Below are positions 1 through 5,116 of a stretch of 5,116 bases of DNA, piece by piece. The position numbers were made by a program, and so were the translations under genes. Under the pieces are notes generated by a model. That model ran no database searches. It was not told the DNA's origin and was given only the letters and a program-made list of their open reading frames with translations. Every line of letters starts with the position of its first letter. Positions within the stretch are counted from its first letter, which is position 1. Source of the stretch: Deltaproteobacteria bacterium (GTDB lineage Bacteria > Desulfobacterota_B > Binatia > UBA9968); contig JACZQL010000163.1 in NCBI GenBank assembly GCA_022545745.1, forward strand, positions 1 through 5,116, written 5' to 3'.

Positions 1-125
1 TTATCCATACTTCAGGCTAATCATCTCTGGGAATTCTGCTAATGATTACTAACAGTATAGCAGTAACTTTTCGAGATTCAGGATTGATCAACCTGTGAAA
101 TTTCGGGGCATTTAACCTGGAATGC

Positions 126-443
126 TCAGTCGCCTGACTCGAGTAGTAGATTTAATTCATCAATTCGACTTTTTGCCTCGGCACTCGCCCCCGGTCCGGC
201 AACCACCATAATATCTCTGGGTCTCAACTGCCTGCCCCTGGAGGAATATACCTTTATATCTGCGATCGGTTCTCGAAATTCTTTGTCCATGAAAATGATT
301 GGTTCGGCATTTTCACCAGGAAACCATTTATCGCCCCATTGCGTGAGTGCAACCAGCAACGGCATCAGAATCATCACGAAAATCTCGAAGAGGCTGAAAT
401 CAGCTTCCGAACTGGCAATGTCAATGGTATGAATCACCGTCAC
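126..443 (-). CDS. Small putative single-pass membrane protein, function unknown
   Basis: I do not recognise a family. The 105-residue product has one strongly hydrophobic stretch at about residues 17-36 (FEIFVMILMPLLVALTQW), consistent with one membrane segment. A charged soluble tail of about 68 residues follows, with several Arg/Lys (SSRGRQLRPRD near 67-77) and an acidic C-terminus. Codon choice looks protein-like and the layout (short head, helix, polar tail) is coherent, which favours a real gene. The first codon is GTG and I see no Shine-Dalgarno sequence before it. Internal ATGs at residues 24 and 27 lie inside the hydrophobic segment and would spoil it. It is divergent from the amidohydrolase gene, with 81 bp between them, so the two may share a control region. 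It could be a spurious frame in AT-richer DNA; existence is moderately supported and function is unknown. Confidence 0.5.
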   Translation of the reverse strand: MTVIHTIDIASSEADFSLFEIFVMILMPLLVALTQWGDKWFPGENAEPIIFMDKEFREPIADIKVYSSRGRQLRPRDIMVVAGPGASAEAKSRIDELNLLLESGD

Positions 444-510
444 AATTACGCCAATTAGCGACGCGACTTGAGTTGATACGAAGCAGTTTTATTGACGGGC
501 ATACTCTAGA

Positions 511-518
511 GGAGGAGG
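511..518 (+). promoter_or_regulatory. Strong Shine-Dalgarno sequence of the amidohydrolase gene
   Basis: GGAGGAGG, preceded by AGA, ends six bases before the ATG at 525. This near-ideal anti-16S match fixes the start of the amidohydrolase and predicts efficient translation. Confidence 0.85.
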
Positions 519-524
519 TACTTA

Positions 525-1244
525 ATGTCTGAGCGAGTATGGGATCGTTTTCTTACCGAGCAGGATAAGGCCCATGTGGCGGCAAAAGGGCCGAGAGCAG
601 TCGGGTTTGGAGAGAAACCCGCTCTGCTCCTCGTCGACCTTTACCGGGCGGTCTTTGGAGACAAGCCGGAGCCGATTTTGGAAGCCATCAAAACCTGGCC
701 CGGCAATTGTGGGCTTGCAGGCTGGAATGCGATTCCCCATATCCAGAAGCTCCTGAGCGCGGCCCGCGAGGCGGGCATCCCGATCATCCACACCACAGGG
801 TTAGATAAGACTGGAATCGCGGGATGGTCTACCTACCGTGGTACGCAGCGACCTGAACCCACTGGCGAAGCCCTTGAACGCCAATTGCGTATGTATGACA
901 TCATCGATGAGGTAAAGCCTCTTCCTGGTGAGGCGGTGATACAAAAATCGTCTCCGAGCGCATTCTGGGGGACGCCTTTAATCGGGCATCTGAATTACCA
1001 TGACGTCGATACCGTGATTACGTGTGGTGAAAGCACCAGCGGGTGCGTACGTGCCAGTGTGGTCGAGGGTTGCACCTATCGGTTTCGAATGATTGTGGTG
1101 GAGGAATGCGTTTTTGACCGCCACGAGGCGTGCCACGCCATGGACCTCTTCGATATGCATCAAAAGTATTCCGACGTGTTGCCCCTGGCCGATGTGCTCA
1201 AGTACCTGAACACCTTTAAGGCAAAGAGAGCACACGCGGCATAG
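525..1244 (+). CDS. Isochorismatase-fold cysteine hydrolase (amidohydrolase, N-carbamoylsarcosine/maleamate amidase-like)
   Basis: This is a cytosolic cysteine amidohydrolase of the isochorismatase-like superfamily, expected to hydrolyse a small amide or carbamoyl group. The three catalytic positions are visible: Asp38 in the buried strand ALLLVDLY, Lys141 in VIQKSSPSAFWGT, and nucleophile Cys174 in GESTSGCVRASVVEG. The segment SGCVRAS, followed by a Leu-Phe-Asp-Met-x-x-Lys-Tyr-x-Asp-Val block at 208-218, resembles the N-carbamoylsarcosine amidase / maleamate amidase (NicF-type) branch more than nicotinamidases or true isochorismatases. At 239 residues it is full length. No signal peptide is seen. 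The start is set by a strong GGAGGAGG six bases upstream. The next gene starts 79 bp downstream on the same strand with no clear terminator between, so co-transcription is likely. The fold and catalytic class are secure; the substrate is not, and no creatinine, nicotinate or pyrimidine pathway genes lie in the window to settle it. Confidence 0.9.
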   Translation: MSERVWDRFLTEQDKAHVAAKGPRAVGFGEKPALLLVDLYRAVFGDKPEPILEAIKTWPGNCGLAGWNAIPHIQKLLSAAREAGIPIIHTTGLDKTGIAGWSTYRGTQRPEPTGEALERQLRMYDIIDEVKPLPGEAVIQKSSPSAFWGTPLIGHLNYHDVDTVITCGESTSGCVRASVVEGCTYRFRMIVVEECVFDRHEACHAMDLFDMHQKYSDVLPLADVLKYLNTFKAKRAHAA

Positions 1245-1323
1245 CAGCAATAACGGTTGTGCCGTCCCGTGCTTTGAGTCACTAAGGGTGAGCCACGTTT
1301 AGGCAAAGAGGGAGATCCTATTT

Positions 1324-1731
1324 ATGGCAAATGATAAGATCGAGTTTGAAAGTGGTGGCGTTCAAGTGATCGTTGAGGCCCGCCGCGGAGGTCAGGGGGA
1401 CTGGGGTGCGACCTTTCGAATTTTCGGAAAGGATGGCGATAAAAAGGTGGAGACCCTCCGTTTTGACTGTTTTATGAATAGACCCCATTACCATTATGCC
1501 CCCGGGCCAAACAGTGAAAACCATAACATAGACAAGACGAAAATCCCGAACCCCCTTGGGTGGGTCATGAACCAGCTGCAAACCGAGCTTCCTGCCATGA
1601 TCCGGCATGCCGGCTTTGCCGAAATCGCCCGAGCCGTGGACCAGTCGGCCGTGGCCAAGGACCTCGCCAGACTTGAGCCGGATATCGTTCAGCTACATGA
1701 ACGTGCCCTGAAGGAATTGGCGGTCGCGTAA
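1324..1731 (+). CDS. Conserved-looking soluble protein with RPHYHY motif, function unknown
   Basis: I do not recognise this 135-residue protein with certainty. It has no signal peptide or membrane segment. Residues 5-50 alternate hydrophobic and polar residues as expected for beta strands (FESGGVQVIVEARR, GATFRIFGK, KVETLRFDCF). The centre carries a compact motif, Asp48-Cys49-Phe then Arg53-Pro-His-Tyr-His-Tyr58 and His67, whose paired histidines could bind a metal or form an active site. Residues 78-135 look helical and amphipathic. The start is supported by GAGGGAG at 1308-1314, nine bases before the ATG. It lies 79 bp downstream of the amidohydrolase on the same strand and probably shares its transcript. 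A role as partner, co-enzyme or substrate-handling protein for that enzyme is inference from position only. It ends 52 bp before the sigma factor gene. Confidence 0.8.
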   Translation: MANDKIEFESGGVQVIVEARRGGQGDWGATFRIFGKDGDKKVETLRFDCFMNRPHYHYAPGPNSENHNIDKTKIPNPLGWVMNQLQTELPAMIRHAGFAEIARAVDQSAVAKDLARLEPDIVQLHERALKELAVA

Positions 1732-1755
1732 AAGTAGTGGCCGCCGAAAACTCCT

Positions 1756-1784
1756 GGAACCTTTTCATTCGAACTAATGTCTAA
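1756..1784 (+). promoter_or_regulatory. Putative ECF-sigma promoter before the sigma factor gene
   Basis: A -35-like GGAAC at 1756-1760 and a -10-like GTCTAA at 1779-1784 are separated by 18 bases, with a T-rich stretch just after GGAAC. RpoE-like ECF sigma factors recognise GGAAC(TT)/GTCTAA-type elements, and these often sit before the sigma gene itself as an autoregulatory promoter. The identical pair with identical spacing recurs at 3331-3359. A complication is that the final A of GTCTAA is the first base of the ATG at 1784. A start site around 1790 would therefore lie inside the annotated reading frame. Confidence 0.6.
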
Positions 1785-2359
1785 TGGTGCATGAGGAGAG
1801 AAGCGACTGGGAGTGCGTCCAAAAGGTCCAAGGAGGGGATGCGGATGCCTTTGAGACGCTGGTTCGGCGCCACGAAAAGAAGATCTTTAACCTGCTCTAC
1901 CGTTGGCTTGGAGACTACGATGAAGCCGCGGACGTGGCTCAGGAGGTCTTTCTCGCGGCCTTCCGGGCCATCAAGCGGTTTCGCGGCGACTCGAGCTTTG
2001 CCACCTGGCTTTACCGGATCGGTGTCAACCACGCGAAGAACCGGCAGAAGAGCCTGCAAGTTGCTAGACAGCGGCAGCAGGCAACGGAGGTTTCCGATCC
2101 GCCGGGTGATCCCACATCGGACCCGGCTGAGAGAGTTGAGCAACGCGAGAGACAGCACCTAGTTCAGCGGGGTCTTAACGACCTCGATGCTGACGACGCA
2201 CTGCTAATCCTCCTCCATGATCTGCAAGAGGTTCGCTATGAGGAGATTTCTGAGACGCTCGACATCCCACTTGGCACCGTCAAATCACGGCTCCATCGGG
2301 CGCGTCAGGCACTCAGGGCCAAACTGGCCCCTTATTTTGGTAGGAAAAAATGGCAGTAA
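1784..2359 (+). CDS. ECF-type RNA polymerase sigma factor (sigma-70 family, RpoE-like)
   Basis: This is an alternative sigma factor that directs RNA polymerase to a small stress regulon. At 191 residues it has the two-domain ECF layout. Sigma-2 spans about 20-90, with DEAADVAQEVFLAAFRAIKRF (46-66, region 2.2, core binding) and FATWLYRIGVNHAKNRQK (72-89, regions 2.3-2.4, -10 melting). A polar linker rich in Gln, Asp and Pro covers 92-122. Sigma-4 spans about 125-182, with the helix-turn-helix YEEISETLDIPLGTVKSRLHRARQ (152-175) for -35 recognition. The frame is open only from 1778, so ATG 1784 or GTG 1787 are the only normal starts. Neither has a Shine-Dalgarno sequence, and both touch the putative -10 element. 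The N-terminal sequence from residue 7 on looks right for the family. The frame overlaps the anti-sigma gene by 10 bp, and the pair forms a typical sigma/anti-sigma operon. Confidence 0.93.
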   Translation: MVHEERSDWECVQKVQGGDADAFETLVRRHEKKIFNLLYRWLGDYDEAADVAQEVFLAAFRAIKRFRGDSSFATWLYRIGVNHAKNRQKSLQVARQRQQATEVSDPPGDPTSDPAERVEQRERQHLVQRGLNDLDADDALLILLHDLQEVRYEEISETLDIPLGTVKSRLHRARQALRAKLAPYFGRKKWQ

Positions 2360-3282
2360 CAGAATGTGAAGAGATTCAAGCCTGGCTTTCCGACTATCTG
2401 GAAGGCACTCTCGAATCCGGCAGACACCGGGCGGTGGAAGACCATCTCTATCTCTGCCCCAACTGTCAGGCAGTGGCGGACGACCTGGCCGAGAGCATAA
2501 AGAGTGTGGCGAGTCTTCCATCAGTTGATCCTCCACCTGGATTCACTCAAAAGGTCATGGCACAGGTCCGTGAGGAGGCAGCAGGACCCAGCCTTTGGGA
2601 ACGCATCTTTCAACCCTTAAGTATTAAAATACCCATCCATGCCACGGCAGTGGTCCTCGTGGGAGTCCTCGCTGTCTATCTCTATCAAAAGAGCGAGGCG
2701 CCTCAGAGGGAGTTGTCAAAGTCGGTGCCGGCCGAATCGGAGATGGCCTTGCGGCAGGACTTTAAAGAGAGCGACGCCCAAATGGCACCACGCGCTGCCG
2801 CGCCCATGGCCCTGTCGCAGGAGAAGGCCGAGCTCGCCGATGAAGTCGGGGCCGCTGGCGCCTTGAGCTCCCAAGACAGACCGCTGGAGGAGATGCGGGC
2901 GTCATCAATGCGCAGGGCAGAAATGGCACAAAAATCGGCTGTCCAGGCCGGCCAATACGAGTTGGCTCTAGCTCCGCAGACCTTCGCCGAAGGGGGGAAG
3001 GATCTAAGGCAAAGAGTTGATGAGTTGGTTAAGAAATTCCACGGGCAAGTAATGCAACCTCGAGATGCAATCAAGAAATTGAAACAGGACTCACCTGCCC
3101 AACCAGAGACGCTCTGGATTACCCTCCCGGCTTCGGAATACCAGCGCTTTATAACCGAGCTGGCCTCCCTAGGTAGGGTGCAAGAATTTAAGGTCACCCC
3201 CGCCGAGCCATTCGAACCGGCAACGGGGGCTAAACGGCTCCGCATTCAGATAACCATCCTGCCCGCCACTAGGTCCCAATAG
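2350..3282 (+). CDS. Membrane-spanning zinc-finger anti-sigma factor with long extracytoplasmic domain
   Basis: This protein should bind and silence the sigma factor encoded just upstream. The cytoplasmic N-terminus (1-80) has the zinc anti-sigma (zf-HC2/ZAS) signature: Cys6, then His32-x3-Cys36-x2-Cys39 within EDHLYLCPNC. One membrane segment follows at about 95-113 (PIHATAVVLVGVLAVYLYQ). Residues 114-210 are a low-complexity Ala/Met/Glu/Arg/Gln-rich stretch, probably an extended linker. Residues 214-305 look folded, with a helix around DLRQRVDELVKKFHG, then WITLPASEYQRFITELASLGRVQEFKV and a final strand LRIQITIL. That part resembles alpha/beta domains in which a strand, helix and strand follow 'LP..eyq.f..eL..lG' and may be the sensor. 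The layout recalls zf-HC2 plus DUF2275-type proteins, but I cannot confirm the family. ATG 2350 lies inside the sigma gene with AGGA at 2342-2345 as ribosome site, so translational coupling is likely. The product has 310 residues, with no damage seen. Confidence 0.88.
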   Translation: MAVTECEEIQAWLSDYLEGTLESGRHRAVEDHLYLCPNCQAVADDLAESIKSVASLPSVDPPPGFTQKVMAQVREEAAGPSLWERIFQPLSIKIPIHATAVVLVGVLAVYLYQKSEAPQRELSKSVPAESEMALRQDFKESDAQMAPRAAAPMALSQEKAELADEVGAAGALSSQDRPLEEMRASSMRRAEMAQKSAVQAGQYELALAPQTFAEGGKDLRQRVDELVKKFHGQVMQPRDAIKKLKQDSPAQPETLWITLPASEYQRFITELASLGRVQEFKVTPAEPFEPATGAKRLRIQITILPATRSQ

Positions 3283-3330
3283 GCTAAAACACCAGTCGTT
3301 TCAATTAGTTAGAACGATCTCATAATAATT

Positions 3331-3359
3331 GGAACAATTTCCTGCCTCCTTCTGTCTAA
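3331..3359 (+). promoter_or_regulatory. Putative ECF-sigma promoter of the DUF4139 gene
   Basis: GGAAC at 3331-3335 and GTCTAA at 3354-3359 are separated by 18 bases, the same words and spacing as at 1756-1784. The spacers also share TTTC.T just after the -35 half. Transcription would begin near 3366, giving a leader of about 44 bases before the ATG at 3410. The -35 half is embedded in a short palindrome, AATTG-gaa-CAATT (3327-3339), of unknown significance. This places the exported protein in the predicted regulon of the upstream sigma factor. Confidence 0.7.
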
Positions 3360-3397
3360 CCGGGCAGTACTAAAAAAACGGTCGTGAAAGAGGGACA

Positions 3398-3404
3398 GAG
3401 GAGG
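3398..3404 (+). promoter_or_regulatory. Shine-Dalgarno sequence of the DUF4139 gene
   Basis: GAGGAGG ends five bases before the ATG at 3410. It is a strong ribosome site that fixes the start and leaves the signal sequence at the very N-terminus. Confidence 0.8.
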
Positions 3405-3409
3405 ACAAC

Positions 3410-4867
3410 ATGAGGGCGAATTTCAGCACCATTCTATTAGCAACCGGGTTGGCATTTGCTGCAGGCACGCTGGTATTGCTGCCGCCGTTGAGAGGGAGTC
3501 AGGCCCCCGCTCAGTTAGAAACACCACTCAAACTCACCACGACTGTACGTGATCAGGAAGGGGTTTCGGTGACTGTGTACAACAGCAACATTGGGTTGGT
3601 GAAGGATGTGCGGAAGATCCAACTGCACTTAGGTCTGGCGCATCTCAAATTCAGCGGCGTGGCGGCGCAGATCATGCCGCAAACGGTCCATATCAAGTCG
3701 TTGACGGATCCTTCACTGCTGGAGATTCTCGAACAGAACTATGAATACGATCTCCTGACACCTCAGAAGCTGCTGGAAAAATTTGTCGGCAAAGAGATCA
3801 TGCTGCTGATGGGCGGCATTGAAGTCCCGGTCACCATTCTCAGTACCAACAACGGACTGGTCTACAAGATGGGAAGCCGGATCTTTACCGGTCATCCCGG
3901 CCGGCTCATTTTTCCCAGCCTACCGGACAATCTCATCTCCGAACCAACGCTTCTCTGGCTATTGGAAAACCGTCTCGAGGGTCCGCAGCAAGTGGAGGCC
4001 ACCTACCTTACCCGTGGACTCAACTGGAAGGCCGACTATATCGCAGTCCTCGACAAGGATGATCGGATCATGGACCTGAAGGGCTGGGTAACGCTGAACA
4101 ATCAAAGCGGGGCGACCTATAGAAATGCGACCCTCAAGCTGGTGGCGGGGGACGTCAACCGGGTGGTCGAGGAATACGGAGCCCATGACAGTGTTAGGAT
4201 GCTGCAGGAGGTGGCGGCCAAGCGGCCCAGTGCTTCCTTTACAGAGCAGTCCTTCTTCGAGTACCACCTCTACAGCCTGCAGAGACCCACGACCATCAAG
4301 AACAACCAGACCAAACAGGTGAGCCTGCTCACTGCCAACGAGGTGCCGGTTAACAAACGCTTTATTTACTACGGGGCGCAGCATTACTACCGGAACCGCT
4401 ATGGAGTGCCGGTATCCAACCAGAAGGTGGGGGTCTATGTGGAGATCGCCAACAAGAAAGAGAATCGCCTAGGGATGCCCTTACCCAAGGGGACGGTGCG
4501 CGTCTATAAGGCGGATGCAGACGGCAGCCTTCAGTTCATCGGCGAGGATCGCATCGACCATACCCCCAAGGACGAGACCATCAAGGTGAAGATGGGAGAC
4601 GCCTTCGATGTGGTGGCCGAGAGAAAACAGACGGAGTGGCGGAAGCTAGGCCCTGGCCTCTATGAGGTCTCCTTTGAAATCAAGCTGCGTAATCACAAGG
4701 AGACACCGGTTACGGTGAGCGTGATCGAGCCGATCCCTGGTGACTGGGAGATCCTGCAGAACAGCCATGACTACGAGAAGGTGGAGGCCCATACGGTACA
4801 GTTCGACGTCCCCGTGGAAAAGGACGAAGAGGCAAAGCTCCGCTATCGCGTCCGAATAAGATTCTAG
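3410..4867 (+). CDS. Exported DUF4139 domain-containing protein
   Basis: The role of this family is not established; this member is probably an envelope protein controlled by the upstream sigma factor. Residues 1-26 form a signal sequence or signal anchor (MRANFS, then hydrophobic TILLATGLAFAAGTLVLLPP). Cleavage near the GSQAPAQ segment (29-35) is possible but uncertain. The mature 450 residues are strand-rich and show DUF4139-type landmarks: VTVYNSNIGLVKDVRKI (54-70), ATYLTRGLNWKADYIAVL (197-214), WVTLNNQSGATYRNATLKLVAGDV (226-249), an aromatic FFEYHLYSLQRPTTIKN segment (282-298), and a C-terminal run of beta hairpins ending VRIRF. Unlike MuiA-type relatives, no coiled-coil N-terminal DUF4140 part is apparent. 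There is no C-terminal anchor. It has its own promoter motif and ribosome site in a 127-bp gap after the anti-sigma gene, so it is probably a separate transcript of the same regulon. Confidence 0.85.
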   Translation: MRANFSTILLATGLAFAAGTLVLLPPLRGSQAPAQLETPLKLTTTVRDQEGVSVTVYNSNIGLVKDVRKIQLHLGLAHLKFSGVAAQIMPQTVHIKSLTDPSLLEILEQNYEYDLLTPQKLLEKFVGKEIMLLMGGIEVPVTILSTNNGLVYKMGSRIFTGHPGRLIFPSLPDNLISEPTLLWLLENRLEGPQQVEATYLTRGLNWKADYIAVLDKDDRIMDLKGWVTLNNQSGATYRNATLKLVAGDVNRVVEEYGAHDSVRMLQEVAAKRPSASFTEQSFFEYHLYSLQRPTTIKNNQTKQVSLLTANEVPVNKRFIYYGAQHYYRNRYGVPVSNQKVGVYVEIANKKENRLGMPLPKGTVRVYKADADGSLQFIGEDRIDHTPKDETIKVKMGDAFDVVAERKQTEWRKLGPGLYEVSFEIKLRNHKETPVTVSVIEPIPGDWEILQNSHDYEKVEAHTVQFDVPVEKDEEAKLRYRVRIRF

Positions 4868-4983
4868 CGGGGCATTGAAAAACTGTCTTATTCAGCCTGG
4901 TCAACAAGGCCTCGACCTAAGCTCAGCCGAAGGTTCCAGATGCAAGGCGCGCGAAGAGTCTGCGAGCGGAGGCGTACTCGGGC

Positions 4984-5012
4984 AGTCCGTTGGAGCGAGT
5001 CCGTTCGGAGCG
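4984..5012. repeat. Two adjacent copies of a 14/15-bp direct repeat
   Basis: AGTCCGTTGGAGCG (4984-4997) is followed immediately by AGTCCGTTCGGAGCG (4998-5012), identical but for one inserted C. It lies in the middle of the inverted-repeat element and probably arose by slippage or internal duplication. Confidence 0.75.
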
Positions 5013-5025
5013 GGAATAATTCCCG
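5011..5025. repeat. Perfect short palindrome inside the terminal element
   Basis: CGGGAAT-A-ATTCCCG has 7-bp arms around one central base. It overlaps the end of the tandem repeat by two bases. No T-run follows and the loop is too small for a good RNA hairpin, so it is not called a terminator. Confidence 0.6.
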
Positions 5026-5116
5026 TACGAGTCGAGCGCAACTATCATAACCGCTTGCTTGGAGGCAGGCTGTTGGCAGATGGGCCTTTTTCAACAGGCT
5101 GTTAAGCGACAAGCTC

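Larger units (their letters stand above)
4893..5101. repeat. MITE-like intergenic element with 19-bp imperfect terminal inverted repeats
   Basis: The left end CAGCCTGGTCAACAAGGCC (4893-4911) matches the reverse complement of the right end GGCCTTTTTCAACAGGCTG (5083-5101) at 16 of 19 positions. The ~209-bp unit has no coding capacity. It begins with a CCAGATGCAAGGCG-type stretch (4936-4949) and ends with GGCAGATGGGCC beside the right repeat. That pattern resembles palindromic intergenic elements I associate with Nitrospirota, NC10 and some deltaproteobacterial genomes; this likeness is from memory and untested. No clear target-site duplication is seen: the flanks are TTATT on the left and TTAAG on the right. 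Confidence 0.6.
4868..5116. other. Non-coding right end of the window
   Basis: I see no credible gene here on either strand. Open frames across it are by-products of the repeat. The region directly after the DUF4139 stop (TAG 4865-4867) shows no convincing rho-independent terminator. From 4893 on it is occupied by an inverted-repeat element, described separately. Confidence 0.7.

Noticed and set aside
36..63. Inverted hexamers CTGCTA (36-41) and TAGCAG (58-63) beyond the end of the minus-strand gene
   Set aside because: A 6-bp stem with a 16-base loop and no T-run is too weak for a terminator and is expected by chance.
473..505. TTGATA (473-478) and CATACT (500-505) as a sigma-70 promoter for the amidohydrolase
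   Set aside because: The spacing is 21 bases, too wide, and no better-spaced pair is visible.
1274..1302. TTGAGT...GTTTAG as a promoter for the 135-residue protein
   Set aside because: The -10 half matches poorly. Co-transcription with the gene upstream explains expression more simply.
1791..2162. Long alternative frame starting at ATG 1791 within the sigma gene
   Set aside because: Its translation is Arg/Ser-rich and has no family features, while the overlapping frame is an unmistakable sigma factor.
2703..3245. 180-residue frame on the minus strand opposite the anti-sigma gene
   Set aside because: It is Ser/Cys/Ala-rich shadow sequence of a GC-rich gene with no domain or ribosome site.
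4984..5025. Repeats as a CRISPR array or iteron origin
   Set aside because: There are only two directly adjacent copies with no spacers, and no replication or Cas gene is nearby.
4875..5112. Open frames on both strands across the right-end repeat
   Set aside because: They coincide with the inverted-repeat element and show no protein-like pattern.

Overview
This window reads as chromosomal DNA from a free-living bacterium, probably Gram-negative with a periplasm. It encodes an ECF sigma factor, a membrane-spanning zinc-type anti-sigma factor and an exported beta-rich protein. Base composition is moderately GC-rich inside the genes and visibly AT-richer in the first ~480 bases and around 3283-3375. 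I cannot place the organism from sequence alone. The gene types and the repeat at the right end would fit an environmental lineage such as NC10/Methylomirabilota or Nitrospirota, but that is inference.

Layout, left to right. Positions 1-125 hold no gene I can support. A small putative membrane protein lies on the minus strand (126-443) and is transcribed away from everything else. Four intervals on the plus strand follow: an isochorismatase-fold cysteine hydrolase with an intact Asp-Lys-Cys triad (525-1244); an unrecognised 135-residue soluble protein with an Arg-Pro-His-Tyr-His motif (1324-1731); an ECF sigma factor whose reading frame overlaps that of its zinc-finger anti-sigma factor by 10 bp (1784-2359, 2350-3282); and an exported DUF4139-type protein (3410-4867). 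The right end (4868-5116) is non-coding and carries a ~209-bp MITE-like element with 19-bp imperfect terminal inverted repeats.

Two functional blocks stand out. The first is the amidohydrolase plus its small neighbour, probably co-transcribed, which may act on a small amide or carbamoyl compound. The second is a sigma / anti-sigma / exported-protein cassette. The same bipartite motif, GGAAC-N18-GTCTAA, occurs just before the sigma gene (1756-1784) and before the DUF4139 gene (3331-3359). It has the form of a group-II (RpoE-like) ECF promoter. The simplest reading is that the sigma factor activates its own operon and the exported protein, while the anti-sigma factor holds it at the inner membrane until an envelope signal arrives. 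One difficulty is that the upstream motif's -10 half overlaps the only plausible sigma start codons, so either the start, the transcript or the promoter assignment there needs attention.
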